This document shows positions 45,944 to 54,752 of a stretch of DNA of 64,000 nucleotides, piece after piece. Position 1 is the first letter of the stretch, and every line of letters starts with the position of its first letter. Under the pieces are notes generated by a model. That model searched no databases. It saw only the letters and a list, made by a program, of their open reading frames with translations, and was not told the DNA's origin. This DNA comes from Hyphomicrobium_A sp963722495 (GTDB lineage Bacteria; Pseudomonadota; Alphaproteobacteria; Rhizobiales; Hyphomicrobiaceae). Where the stretch lies: assembly GCA_963722495.1 (NCBI GenBank), contig CAVRND010000028.1, forward strand, positions 289,597 through 353,596, given 5' to 3'. Made by a program: the position numbers and the translations under genes.

Positions 45944-47800
45944 ATGACCGCATCTGAAATGCATACTGGGCGGCGCAAGTCTGCCTCAGGGAGCCGAGCC
46001 TCCGTGCTGTACAGCCCCCAAGCTACAAGTACCGCTGGGCGGTTGCTGCTGCCCATCGCTGCGACGATTCTGACCATCGCCATCTTCGCTGTCGACGCTT
46101 TCACGCCGCTGAGCATGGCCGTAGCCGTCCTGTACGTGATCGTCATCATCATGGCCGCTACGTTCAGCGACCGGCGCGAGTTGATGATCGTCGCTTTGGG
46201 CTGTGCCGTCCTGACGCTCCTGGCGTTCAGCATCTCTCATGGCACCTCATATGAGAGCGCAGCCTTCGCGCGCTGCCTCGTCAGCATTGCGGCCATAGCG
46301 ATCACGACGCTGCTCGTCGACAAGAACATGGTCGCCGAGGCGGTACTGCGCGAGCAGGCGAACCTGCTCGACGTGACACACGATGCCGTCTTCGTGCGCG
46401 ATGGGAGCGACGTGATCCGCTACTGGAACCGGGCCGCCGAGGAGCTCTACGGATGGAGCGCGCAAGAGGCGATCGGTCAGGTTTCGCATCAACTCATGCG
46501 CACCGTTTTTCCCCTGCCGCTCACTCAGATCAATGCAACGCTGATGAGCGAAGGGCGATGGGAGGGCGAGATCGTCCATGCCAAACGCGATGGCCAGCAA
46601 GTCACCGTCGCAAGCCGCTGGTCGCTCCAGCGCCCGGAAGCCGGCCGGCCGATGGCGGTGCTGGAGACCAACAACGACGTATCCGAACGGCACCGTGCCG
46701 AGAACGCCCTTCGCCGCAGCGAGGCTCATCTTGCCGAGGCACAGCGCCTGAGCCGCACCGGTAGCTTCGGCTGGAACCCAATCACCGGGAACATCGACTG
46801 GTCGGACGAGACATATCGGATCTTCGAGCTTGATCCAGCGGCGAAGCCCACTGCAGAGCTGATCCTCGCCCGCTCCCATCCCGATGACCGCGCTGCGGTC
46901 GGCTATTTGCTTCAGCATGCGGGGGAGGATGGCGTGAACTGGCAGATGGAGCACCGGCTTCTGATGGCCGACGGCACCACCAAGCACGTCAGCGTGAAGG
47001 CGCATGCCGACCAGGACGCGACAGGCGGCATCGAATTTGTCGGTGCGGTCATGGACGTCACCGCCACGCGACGCGCCGAGGCCGAACTGCAGCAGGCACA
47101 GACCAATCTGGCTCATGTCAATCGGGTCAGCACTCTGGGGGAAATGACGGCATCGATCGCGCATGAGGTGAGCCAGCCCATCGCCGCAATCCTCGCCAAC
47201 GCCGGGGCGGGCGTGCGCTGGCTGGCCGCCGGCAACCAGGCGGAGGCTAACGGGGCGCTCAGCCGTATTGTCAAGGACGGGCACCGGGCGAGCGACGTGA
47301 TCTCCCGCATTCGTACGCTGTCGAGGAAGATGCCGCCCCGCAAGCAGCGTCTCAACATCAACGAGGCGATCCTCGAGGTCGTGTCGCTGGCGCGGGCGCA
47401 GGCCGAGCGCAGCCGCACGAGTGTGCTCACCGAGCTGGGGAGCGATCTTCCGATCGTGTCCGGCGATCGCGTGCAGCTGCAGCAAGTAGTGCTCAATCTG
47501 ATCGCCAACGCGATCGAAGCAATGAACAGCAACGACGATGGGCCGCGCGAGCTCGTGATCACATCGGGCAAGGCCGACGCGGACTCCGTTCTGGTAGGAG
47601 TTCGCGATACAGGTCCCGGCCTGACGCCCGAGGAGCTTTCCCGCATGTTCGATGCGTTCTATACGACCAAGGACAACGGGCTGGGCATGGGGCTTGCCAT
47701 CTGCCGCTCGATCATTGACGCGCATGACGGCAAGCTGTGGGCTACCCATAATGAACCCCGCGGCGTGGTTATGCAGTTCTCGCTGCGGGGGATCGCTTAG
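45944..47800 (+). CDS. Membrane PAS sensor histidine kinase (FixL/TodS-like core)
   Basis: 618 residues. The N-terminal region has about four membrane helices (LLLPIAATILTIAIFAVDAF, MAVAVLYVIVIIMAATF, LMIVALGCAVLTLLAFS and AFARCLVSIAAIAITTLL). Two PAS domains follow (about 145-260: DAVFVRDGSDVIRYWNRAAE; about 270-385: SFGWNPITGNIDWSDETYRI). The kinase core is HisKA with phospho-His in MTASIAHEVSQPIAAILANA, N-box LQQVVLNLIANAIEAMNS, and G-boxes RDTGPGLTP and GLGMGLAICRSII. It is followed 8 nt later by a FixJ-type regulator, its evident partner. Signal unknown. Confidence 0.9.
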   Translation: MTASEMHTGRRKSASGSRASVLYSPQATSTAGRLLLPIAATILTIAIFAVDAFTPLSMAVAVLYVIVIIMAATFSDRRELMIVALGCAVLTLLAFSISHGTSYESAAFARCLVSIAAIAITTLLVDKNMVAEAVLREQANLLDVTHDAVFVRDGSDVIRYWNRAAEELYGWSAQEAIGQVSHQLMRTVFPLPLTQINATLMSEGRWEGEIVHAKRDGQQVTVASRWSLQRPEAGRPMAVLETNNDVSERHRAENALRRSEAHLAEAQRLSRTGSFGWNPITGNIDWSDETYRIFELDPAAKPTAELILARSHPDDRAAVGYLLQHAGEDGVNWQMEHRLLMADGTTKHVSVKAHADQDATGGIEFVGAVMDVTATRRAEAELQQAQTNLAHVNRVSTLGEMTASIAHEVSQPIAAILANAGAGVRWLAAGNQAEANGALSRIVKDGHRASDVISRIRTLSRKMPPRKQRLNINEAILEVVSLARAQAERSRTSVLTELGSDLPIVSGDRVQLQQVVLNLIANAIEAMNSNDDGPRELVITSGKADADSVLVGVRDTGPGLTPEELSRMFDAFYTTKDNGLGMGLAICRSIIDAHDGKLWATHNEPRGVVMQFSLRGIA

Positions 47801-47808
47801 GAACCGGC

Positions 47809-48449
47809 ATGACGATCATGGGCGACGATACTGCAGTTGTCTTCGTCATCGACGATGATGAATCGATCCGCGAGGCATTGCGGAGCCTGCTGGGCACGGT
47901 GGGGCTTTCGGTGTTGGCGTTCGGATCGACGCGCGATTTCCTCGATGCCGATCGCCCGGATGTCCCAAGCTGCCTCGTGCTCGACGTGCGCCTTCCTGGC
48001 ATCAGCGGCCTCGACTTCCAGCGCGAGCTGGGCAATTCCGGCCATCAACTGCCCGATCATCTTCATCAGTGGCCACGGCGACATCCCGATGACCGTGCGC
48101 GCCATCAAGGCCGGCGCGATCGAGTTCCTAACCAAGCCGTTCCGCGATCAGGAGCTGCTCGACGCCGTGCAAGCGGGCGTCGCACTGGATCGCGTGACGG
48201 CGGCGGCAGGCGGCGGGAATCGCGGACCTCCAAGAGCGGTTGAAGACCCTGAGCGCGCGCGAGCGTGAAGTGATGGCGCTGGTGGTGACCGGGCGCATGA
48301 ACAAACAGGTGGCCGCCGACCTCGACCTGAGCGAGATCACCGTGAAGGTCCATCGCGGCAACGTCATGCATAAGATGGGCGCCAAATCGCTGGCCGAGCT
48401 CGTGCGCATGGCAGATCAGCTCGGCCTCTCCGCGGCACCTAGCCAGTGA
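47809..48449 (+). CDS. FixJ/NarL-type response regulator (two frameshifts)
   Basis: About 213 residues after correction. Receiver domain: VVFVIDDDESIREALRSLLG, phosphoacceptor Asp in SCLVLDVRLPGISGLDFQ, then in the next frame IIFISGHGDIPMTVRAIKAG and FLTKPFRDQELLDAV with the conserved lysine. The LuxR-type helix-turn-helix is in a third frame: LSAREREVMALVVTGRMNKQ, ADLDLSEITVKVHRGNVMHK. An extra C near 48052 and an indel near 48215 cause the breaks. It partners the adjacent kinase. A palindrome directly after its stop codon may be its operator. Confidence 0.88.
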
Positions 48450-48450
48450 G

Positions 48451-48472
48451 CGACTATACCTAGGTATAGTCG
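48451..48472. promoter_or_regulatory. 22-bp perfect palindrome, candidate operator
   Basis: CG-ACTATACCTAGGTATAGT-CG is a perfect inverted repeat with no loop, AT-rich in its arms, immediately after the FixJ-type gene and 110 nt upstream of the next response regulator. It does not look like a terminator (no GC stem, no T-run). It fits a dimeric activator site. Confidence 0.55.
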
Positions 48473-48581
48473 GCAGACCCTTTCGTCCAAGCCGTCCAGA
48501 CCATCGTCCAGCTCTACCCTCCTCACGTGCAATGGGCATGGGGCGAGCACCCCATTAGCTTGAGCTACGAAGAGGCCCAAG

Positions 48582-48974
48582 ATGGACGACAGACTGATGA
48601 TTTCGATCGTTGACGATGACGAGTCGGTGCGGGACGCGACAGCAAGCCTGATGCGCTCCGCCGGCTACAAGCCGAAGGCCTTTCGGGGCGCGCACGACTT
48701 TCTCGCCTCGGGACACGTCGGCGAAACCGACTTCCTCATCGCCGACGTTCAGATGCCGGGCATGAGCGGCATCGAACTGCACGGAAGCCTCGTCAGCTCG
48801 GGCAAACGCATACCCACCATTCTGATCACGGCCTACCCGGACGAGAAGGCGCGTTCGCAGGCGCTGGAAGCCGGTGTCGTCAACTACCTCACCAAGCCAT
48901 TCAACGAGTGCGAACTGCTCGCATGCATCGAAGCCGCCCTCGAAAGGGGCGATAAGCGGAGTAATGAGACATGA
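48582..48974 (+). CDS. Single-domain response regulator
   Basis: 130 residues, receiver only: MISIVDDDESVRDATASLMR, phosphoacceptor Asp in FLIADVQMPGMSGIEL, TILITAYPDEKARSQALEAG and lysine in YLTKPFNECELL. It is FixJ-like in sequence but has no output domain, as in small receivers that act as phosphate sinks or relay elements. Its TGA overlaps the ATG of the following LysR gene (ATGA), so both are probably translated together. Confidence 0.88.
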   Translation: MDDRLMISIVDDDESVRDATASLMRSAGYKPKAFRGAHDFLASGHVGETDFLIADVQMPGMSGIELHGSLVSSGKRIPTILITAYPDEKARSQALEAGVVNYLTKPFNECELLACIEAALERGDKRSNET

Positions 48975-49999
48975 GTATCGCAACATCGACTGAGAGCAGC
49001 ACGACGCCCCCGACCCGCCATACGCCCTCGCGCCGGGGATCGCCACGCAAGGGCCAGACAATCCGCGGCACGCAGTTCGCCCAGCTGACTGCCTTCGTCG
49101 CCGTCGCCGAGCATTCCAGCTTCACGCGCGCCGCCGAGCATCTTGGACTGTCGACGCCATCGCTCAGTCAGGCCATCCGCGGCCTCGAAGAGAGCTTCGG
49201 CGTCCGTCTGCTCAACCGCACCACGCGTAGCGTGGCGCTCACCGAGGCCGGTGAGGAGCTGCTCAACCGCCTCAATCCGGTGCTGGAGGGCGTCGACGAC
49301 GCCATCGACGCGGTCAATGCTTATCGCGACACTCCGGCCGGCACCATCCGGCTCACCGTCCACCCGCTCGCGGCGGCGACCGTGATCGCGCCGCTGGTGG
49401 CACGCTTCTCGGCTGCATACCCCTCGATCGAGCTCGAAGTCTCCGTCGATCTCACCTGCAAGGACATCGTGCACGATCACTTCGATGCCGGCATCCACCT
49501 CGGCAGCAGCATCGCCCAGGACATGATCGCTGTGCCGATCGGCGGCCGCTTCCGCGTCGTGACCGTGGCATCGCCCGAATACCTGGCGCGCATGCCGGCA
49601 CCGTCCCATCCGCACGACCTTCGCCAGCACAACTGCGTGCGTTATCGCTGGGAGAAGGATGTTTCCGACAGCTGGCAGTTCGTGAAGGAAGGCGACCGCG
49701 TCGAAGCGGCCGTCGAAGGAACGCTGACGGTCAACGATCATGACTTGGCGCTGCGCGCCGCACTCGATGGCCTCGGCATCGCGCAGCTGCCAGAGGCGTC
49801 CGTTGCTGCACTCATCGCCGAAGGCAAGCTCGTTCGCCTTCTGCCCGACTGGTCGCCGAAGTGGGCCGGCTTCTTCCTATTCTATCCGAGCCGCCGCCAC
49901 GTGCCCGTGAAGGTGCGGGCGCTGGTCGACTTCCTGCGCAAGGAATCAAAGCACAGTGCCTCAGCCGACGACAGTGCTAGCGCCACGATGCATGTCTAG
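48971..49999 (+). CDS. LysR-family transcriptional regulator
   Basis: 342 residues. A Ser/Thr/Arg-rich 30-residue extension precedes the helix-turn-helix (QLTAFVAVAEHSSFTRAAEH, LGLSTPSLSQAIRGLEESFG). The effector-binding domain (about 125-325) has AGTIRLTVHPLAAATVIAPL, DIVHDHFDAGIHLGSSIAQD, FRVVTVASPEYLARMP and LRAALDGLGIAQLPE. It belongs to the large AaeR/DsdC-like LysR group. It is coupled to a receiver gene, which is unusual for a LysR. Its TAG stop lies in a short CTAG-bounded inverted repeat. Confidence 0.9.
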   Translation: MSIATSTESSTTPPTRHTPSRRGSPRKGQTIRGTQFAQLTAFVAVAEHSSFTRAAEHLGLSTPSLSQAIRGLEESFGVRLLNRTTRSVALTEAGEELLNRLNPVLEGVDDAIDAVNAYRDTPAGTIRLTVHPLAAATVIAPLVARFSAAYPSIELEVSVDLTCKDIVHDHFDAGIHLGSSIAQDMIAVPIGGRFRVVTVASPEYLARMPAPSHPHDLRQHNCVRYRWEKDVSDSWQFVKEGDRVEAAVEGTLTVNDHDLALRAALDGLGIAQLPEASVAALIAEGKLVRLLPDWSPKWAGFFLFYPSRRHVPVKVRALVDFLRKESKHSASADDSASATMHV

Positions 50000-50033
50000 T
50001 GGTTGTATTGGCCGAGAACGTCACCATCACTAG
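49996..50033. repeat. Short CTAG-bounded inverted repeat at a gene end
   Basis: CTAGTG at 49996 and CACTAG ending 50033 face each other over 38 nt; the first supplies the TAG stop of the LysR gene. The ends resemble those of the larger repeat at 27286. The rest of the 262-nt gap holds one hairpin (GCGGTGG-TCT-CCACCGC, 50089-50105) and no gene. Confidence 0.4.
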
Positions 50034-50261
50034 AGCTTTCGCGCGGCATCGGCGTGCCGTCGCGGGGCACCTGGCGAACGGTGACTTAGCGGTGGTCTCC
50101 ACCGCCAACGGGGGCGTCATCTAGCAACGGTTCAGCACCCGCTGCCCAGCAAGAGCGGCATCGCATCGGCGCATCCGAGTGCCGCAGCCGCGCGATATTT
50201 TCAAGCTATACTCGCGCCGACTTTCATGCCGCGCCCGCGACATTGCGAAGGAAAATCGATC

Positions 50262-50726
50262 ATGGCCCGCCCGCCCTTTCCACCTTTCACCGAGGCTACC
50301 GCGATCGAGAAGGTTCGCCTCGCCGAAGACGGCTGGAACACGCGGGATCCCGCCAAGGTCGCGCTCGCGTACACGCCCGACAGCAAATGGCGCAACCGGG
50401 CCGAATTCTTCACCGGCCGCGAAGCCATCCAGGCGTTCCTCACCCGCAAGTGGATCCGCGAGCTCGACTACCGGCTGATCAAGGAGCTGTGGACCTTCGC
50501 CGGCAATCGCATCGCCGTGCGCTTCGCTTACGAGTTCCACGACGACAGCAACAACTGGTTTCGCGCCTACGGAAACGAGAACTGGGAGTTCGACGACGAC
50601 GGTCTGATGCGGCGGCGCATCGCCAGCATCAACGAATGCCCGATCGCCGAGGCCGACCGCAAATATCACTGGCCGCTGGGGCGGCGCCCGGACGACCATC
50701 CGGGCCTCAGCGAACTGGGCTTCTAA
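50262..50726 (+). CDS. DUF1348 / NTF2-like family protein
   Basis: 154 residues from the ATG at 50262 with GAAGGAA upstream. A cone-shaped SnoaL/NTF2-like fold is indicated by ATAIEKVRLAEDGWNTRDPA, VALAYTPDSKWRNRAEFFTG, REAIQAFLTRKWIRELDYRL and WFRAYGNENWEFDDDGLM. The DUF1348 C-terminus is WPLGRRPDDHPGLSELGF. Function unknown; related folds serve as small isomerases or binding proteins. It lies between a LysR gene and a convergent Crp gene. Confidence 0.88.
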   Translation: MARPPFPPFTEATAIEKVRLAEDGWNTRDPAKVALAYTPDSKWRNRAEFFTGREAIQAFLTRKWIRELDYRLIKELWTFAGNRIAVRFAYEFHDDSNNWFRAYGNENWEFDDDGLMRRRIASINECPIAEADRKYHWPLGRRPDDHPGLSELGF

Positions 50727-50749
50727 GAAATAGCGTTCAACTCGCTGTC

Positions 50750-51452
50750 TCAGCGGATCTCGACGTAGTCCACGTCGACTCAGGTGCGGCCCGACGTTGC
50801 GGGCGCTCGCCGCCGGCGCGTCGGCAATGGCTTCGAGCGCGGCGAAGTCACGGATGCGCAGGCCGCCCGCCACATGCGGCTCGATCAGTCCGCGCCGTTC
50901 CAGCTCGACGAGCGAGGATGACAGCGTCTCGAGGCTCATGGTCAGGCAATCGGCAACGAGACCGCTGCGCGTCGATTCCACGATGAAGCTCGGATCGCGG
51001 CCTTCGTTGCGGCTGATGGCGGAAAGACTGAGCAGGAATGCAGCGACCCGCTGCAGCGGATTGGCTGGCTCGCGCGCCCGCGTCGTCTCGCGCACATGCG
51101 CGAACTCGCGCTCCAGCGCCGCCTTCAGCTGCTCCTCGGCCCGCTCATCGCAAGCAACGATCGCCCCGATAGCCGAGAGCGGCAGGCAGGACACGCGCGA
51201 CGGCGCCACGGCGCGTGCGCGGCAGACGTGTGCCTCCAGGTATCCGAAGCCGACCCAATCGCCGGGATACGCAAACTCGATGAATGGCTGCTGGCCCCTG
51301 TCCGCCAGGGCGTAGATGCAGATGGCGCCTTCCTCGACGCGATAGACATGGGTTTTGGCGTCGCCTTCGCGGAAGAGGAACGATCCGCCGGCGACCGTGC
51401 AGGTCGTCGGTGAGCGCAGCGGCTCGCTGCCGGCTCGGGCAAACTGATCCAT
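50750..51452 (-). CDS. Crp/Fnr-family transcriptional regulator (3' indel likely)
   Basis: From the ATG at 51452 (MDQFARAGSE, with AAGGTGGGA upstream). Barrel: TVAGGSFLFREGDAKTHVYR, QPFIEFAYPGDWVGFGYLEA. Winged helix: RVAAFLLSLSAISRNEGRDP, TRSGLVADCLTMSLETLSSS, ELERRGLIEPHVAGGLRIRD. It is very close to the 25047 regulator. The uninterrupted frame continues to 50121, right across the opposite-strand DUF1348 gene, which is implausible. A shift near 50780 gives VDVDYVEIR and a TGA at 50750, taken here as the end. Confidence 0.82.
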
Positions 51453-51645
51453 TCCCACCTTATGTCCCTCCGCAATGCCTCGACTAAATGAACTGCCGGA
51501 TGACATTGCCGGGTTTTGTGCTGGCCCAGAACGCGGATAGGCTTGAAAATGCCGTTAGCCGGATCCTAAGAGAGGTCGCTGACGATGCGGCCGCGCCGTA
51601 TGGTTAACTCACGCTGACCCGTGCCGATCGCTCGCAGAAGGCCTC

Positions 51646-53310
51646 ATGCCCTCCAAATCGGAAAAGCTTTCCCCACAGGACGCCGAGGCCGAGCTGCGGC
51701 TCGCCGAATCGCAGATGTCGACGATCCTTGCGATCGCCGCCGACGCCATTATCTCGCTCAACGAGAACATGCGGATCATGGTCTTCAACGAAGGCGCGGC
51801 ATCGATCTTCGGCTACAGCAAGGAAGAGATCATCGGCCAGCCGCTCGACGTCCTCATTCCGCAGCGGTACAGGGGCGGCCATCATGCGCATATCGCCAGC
51901 TTTGCAGGCGCACCGGTCGCGGCGCGCAGGATGGGCGAGCGGCAGGAGATCTTCGCGCTCCGCAAGGACGGTGCGGAGTTTCCCGCCGAAGCTTCGATTG
52001 CCAAGCAGGAGATCGACGGGCGCCGGGTGTTCATGGTCGTCCTGCGGGACGTCACCGAAAGAAAGCAGGCCGAGGTGGCGCTGGCGCGCGCCAACTCCGA
52101 GCTCGAGAACCGCGTTGCCGAGCGCACGCGCGAGCTCGAAGCCGAGATCAGCCGCCGCGAGGCTGCCCACGCCGCACTTGTTCAGGCGCAGCGCATGGAG
52201 GCGTTCGGTCAGCTGACCGGCGGCGTCGCCCACGACTTCAACAATCTGCTGACCATTGTTACCGGCAATCTGGAGTTGCTTTCGGATACGACGCAGGCTG
52301 AGGCCTCGCGCACACTTCTGCGGCGCGCCTCGGACGCCGCCGACATGGGCGCGGCGCTGACCAAGCGGCTGCTGACGTTTGCGCGCCGGAGACGCCTGTC
52401 GCCGCAGGTACTCGACATCAACGACCTGGTTCTGGGGCTGATGGAGATTCTCAAGCGCTCGATCGGTGAGCACATCACGTTGACGACCATGCTTGCTGGA
52501 AACGTGTGGTCGCCGAAGGTCGACCCCAGCGAGCTCGAGAATGCCATTCTGAATCTTGCTATCAACGCGCGAGATGCCATGCCCAACGGCGGCGAGCTGG
52601 TCGTCGAGACACGCAACGTGGCGGGGTCGGATCTGCGGTTCGACGGCGGCGGGCGCGAGTTTGTTCTCCTGTCGGTCAGCGATACCGGCGAGGGAATGTT
52701 GCCGGAAGTGCTGGAGCGCGCCTTTGAGCCTTTCTTCTCGACCAAGGAGCCCGGGCGCGGAACGGGCCTCGGCCTCAGCACCGTCTACGGCTTCGCCGAG
52801 CAATCGGGCGGACACGTGACGATCGAAAGCGAGATCGGACGCGGGACGACCGTCAGCCTTTATCTTCCTCGCGCACAGGCCGGAGCGGAGGCGGTGGCCG
52901 CGCACCAATCGGAGCCGGTGCGGCTGTCGGAAAACAATGAGGTGATCCTCGTCGTCGAGGACAACGCCGAGGTTCGAGAGCTGACGATGCAGCGCGTCGA
53001 GGGGCTTGGATACGTCGCGATCGAAGCAGAGAGCGGACCGGCAGCCGTGCGCATTCTCGAAAGCGGCGAGCACGTGGACCTCGTGCTCAGCGACATCGTC
53101 ATGGCCGGTCGAATGTCGGGCTACGACTTGGCGCACTGGATCGGCGAACATCATCCGCGCATCAGGGTCGTGCTGACGACCGGCTATGCAGCCGAGGAGG
53201 CGCGGCAGGATCTCGCCGCCGCCGATGTGACACCAATTCTGCGCAAACCCTACAGGCGCGCGGAGCTGGCCGTGGCGCTGAACGATGCGCTGCGCCGCGA
53301 GCCCGCCTAG
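51646..53310 (+). CDS. Hybrid PAS histidine kinase with C-terminal receiver
   Basis: 554 residues, cytoplasmic. PAS domain about 22-140 (ILAIAADAIISLNENMRIMV, FNEGAASIFGYSKEEIIGQP). Coiled linker 145-175. HisKA with phospho-His in LTGGVAHDFNNLLTIVTGNL. HATPase (ENAILNLAINARDAMPNGGE, GRGTGLGLSTVYGFAEQSGG). Receiver about 425-545 with acidic pair in VILVVEDNAEVREL, phospho-Asp in VDLVLSDIVMAG and lysine in ILRKPYRRAEL. The receiver probably relays or feeds back phosphate. It converges tail to tail with the OmpR-type regulator, overlapping 4 nt. Confidence 0.9.
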   Translation: MPSKSEKLSPQDAEAELRLAESQMSTILAIAADAIISLNENMRIMVFNEGAASIFGYSKEEIIGQPLDVLIPQRYRGGHHAHIASFAGAPVAARRMGERQEIFALRKDGAEFPAEASIAKQEIDGRRVFMVVLRDVTERKQAEVALARANSELENRVAERTRELEAEISRREAAHAALVQAQRMEAFGQLTGGVAHDFNNLLTIVTGNLELLSDTTQAEASRTLLRRASDAADMGAALTKRLLTFARRRRLSPQVLDINDLVLGLMEILKRSIGEHITLTTMLAGNVWSPKVDPSELENAILNLAINARDAMPNGGELVVETRNVAGSDLRFDGGGREFVLLSVSDTGEGMLPEVLERAFEPFFSTKEPGRGTGLGLSTVYGFAEQSGGHVTIESEIGRGTTVSLYLPRAQAGAEAVAAHQSEPVRLSENNEVILVVEDNAEVRELTMQRVEGLGYVAIEAESGPAAVRILESGEHVDLVLSDIVMAGRMSGYDLAHWIGEHHPRIRVVLTTGYAAEEARQDLAAADVTPILRKPYRRAELAVALNDALRREPA

Positions 53311-54037
53311 AGCCGCTTCACGTTGCCGGCAAATACGTAGCCGATGCCACGAACCGTCTTGACCAGCTGCGGTCGCTCGGTGTCCGGCTCGAGCTTCTTG
53401 CGCAGGCGCGCGACCAGCGCGTCGATCGACCGGTCCATCGGCGTCCAGTCGTGCCCCTTGAGCAAATCCATGAGCTCGTCACGCGAGAGGACGCGGCCCG
53501 GCTTCTGGACGAACAGCGCCAGGAGGTTGAACTCCGCCGTCGTCAGCTCGCGCACCGCGCCCCCGGCGCGAGCGCCTCGCGGCGCGACAGGTCGACGACC
53601 CAGCCGTCGAAACCATAGCGCTGGCTCTCGCTGTCTGGCGTCGCAGCAGGGGCGTCGGCGCCGGCCGTATAGCGGCGCAGCACTGCCCGGATGCGGGCGG
53701 TCACCTCGCGCATGAGAAACGGCTTGGGAATGTAGTCGTCGGCGCCGAGCTCAAGCCCCACGATGCGATCGATGGCGTCGCCCTTGCCGGTGATCATGAT
53801 CATCGGCGTGTTCTTCACGGCCCGCAGTTCGCGCGCCACCTTGAGGCCGTCCTCGCCGCCGAGCTTCAGGTCGAGCGTGACGAGATCGATCGGGAGGCTG
53901 TCCATCAGCGTCATCGCCTGACGGCCGTCGGCCGCCTCGACGACGATAAAGCCCTCGCCTTCGAGGCCCGTGCGCAGCAGCGTGCGCACCTCCGGCTCGT
54001 CATCGACGATGAGAATTCTCTTCTGATCCGCGGACAT
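53307..54037 (-). CDS. OmpR/PhoB-family response regulator (frameshifted)
   Basis: About 243 residues after correction. Receiver: KRILIVDDEPEVRTLLRTGL, phospho-Asp in IDLVTLDLKLGGEDGL, IMITGKGDAIDRIVGLELGA and lysine in YIPKPFLMREV. The winged-helix output lies in another frame: VRELTTAEFNLLALFVQKPG, LSRDELMDLLKGHDWTPMDR, LVKTVRGIGYVFAGNVKRL. One G is missing from a G-run near 53563; restoring it joins LAPGGAVRELTT. It may pair with the convergent hybrid kinase, although that kinase is of the class that usually pairs with other regulators. Confidence 0.9.
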
Positions 54038-54174
54038 GCTGGCTCGGTCGATCCTCTGCGCCCCATGTCTGTTACATGCTGTCACACAACCGCACAATCG
54101 GGTCATACGCCGCGAACTGGCCGCCGCTAGTTTTGATGGCTATTTCGGCCAACAACCATCGAAGGTGGCGCACG

Positions 54175-54575
54175 GTGTCGGACACTCACGGCAAGACAGA
54201 TTTCAGCGCTTGCTGCGGCGCGTGCCAGAACGCCAATCTTGCGCGGCCACGCTACGTCGTCGGTGTGTTCGCAAATCTCGATGGCGCGCATGACGCCGCA
54301 GAAACATTGCGCATCAGCGCCGCGGGAAGCGTAAATGTGCTGCAGAGTCGTTGCCATTGATGGCGCACGACCTGCCCGGCGTAACGGCACTATCGCTCAT
54401 GAGTTGCGGCAGACTCTTTCAACAGATCACCCATCATCTGGCGACGGGCGCCGCGATCGTTGTTGTTCATGCGCAGAGCCCGGAGCAGCAGCTCGGGGCC
54501 TCACGGGTATTGCTGGACTCCAAGTGCGACATGTTGCTGACGCACGACGGCTCCCACCACGCGCACGCCGACTGA
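54175..54575 (+). CDS. Possible small protein split by a frameshift
   Basis: A GTG at 54175 (GAAGGTGG upstream) opens SDTHGKTDFSACCGACQNAN then RPRYVVGVFANLDGAHDAA, stopping at 54360. A second overlapping frame (54351-54575) reads MAHDLPGVTALSLMSCGRLF then HHLATGAAIVVVHAQSPEQQ and ends HDGSHHAHAD. The first half looks like the start of an alpha/beta 'VVGVF' domain and the second like its continuation, so one gene broken near 54350 is likely. Alternatively they are two coupled ORFs. No firm family. Confidence 0.45.
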
Positions 54576-54578
54576 GGC

Positions 54579-54752
54579 TTAGGGCCTGCGCGTTGTGTCG
54601 CCCGGTCCTGGATCCTCGTCGTCTTGTATGGCCCGCCAGCCGGCGCCCTCCAGGTCGTCGAACTGCCCCGAGTTGAGCGCCCAAAGAAATGCCCCCAGCG
54701 CCAACGCGCCCAGCCCCAGCGCACAGGGTATGAGCCAGGCGAGCGACGTCAT
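54579..54752 (-). CDS. ccoS: cbb3 oxidase assembly protein CcoS (FixS)
   Basis: 57 residues: MTSLAWLIPCALGLGALALG followed by AFLWALNSGQFDDLEGAGWR, the CcoS signature of one membrane helix then a conserved GQFDDLEG-type segment. CcoS is needed to insert copper and haem into the cbb3 oxidase. Its ATG overlaps the end of ccoI by 4 nt (ATGA). Last gene of the operon. Confidence 0.92.
   Translation of the reverse strand: MTSLAWLIPCALGLGALALGAFLWALNSGQFDDLEGAGWRAIQDDEDPGPGDTTRRP

Noticed and set aside
50121..50749. C-terminal extension of the Crp-type gene by about 200 residues
   Set aside because: It lies exactly opposite the DUF1348 gene and has the Arg-rich composition of an antisense shadow; a frameshift near 50780 explains it better.
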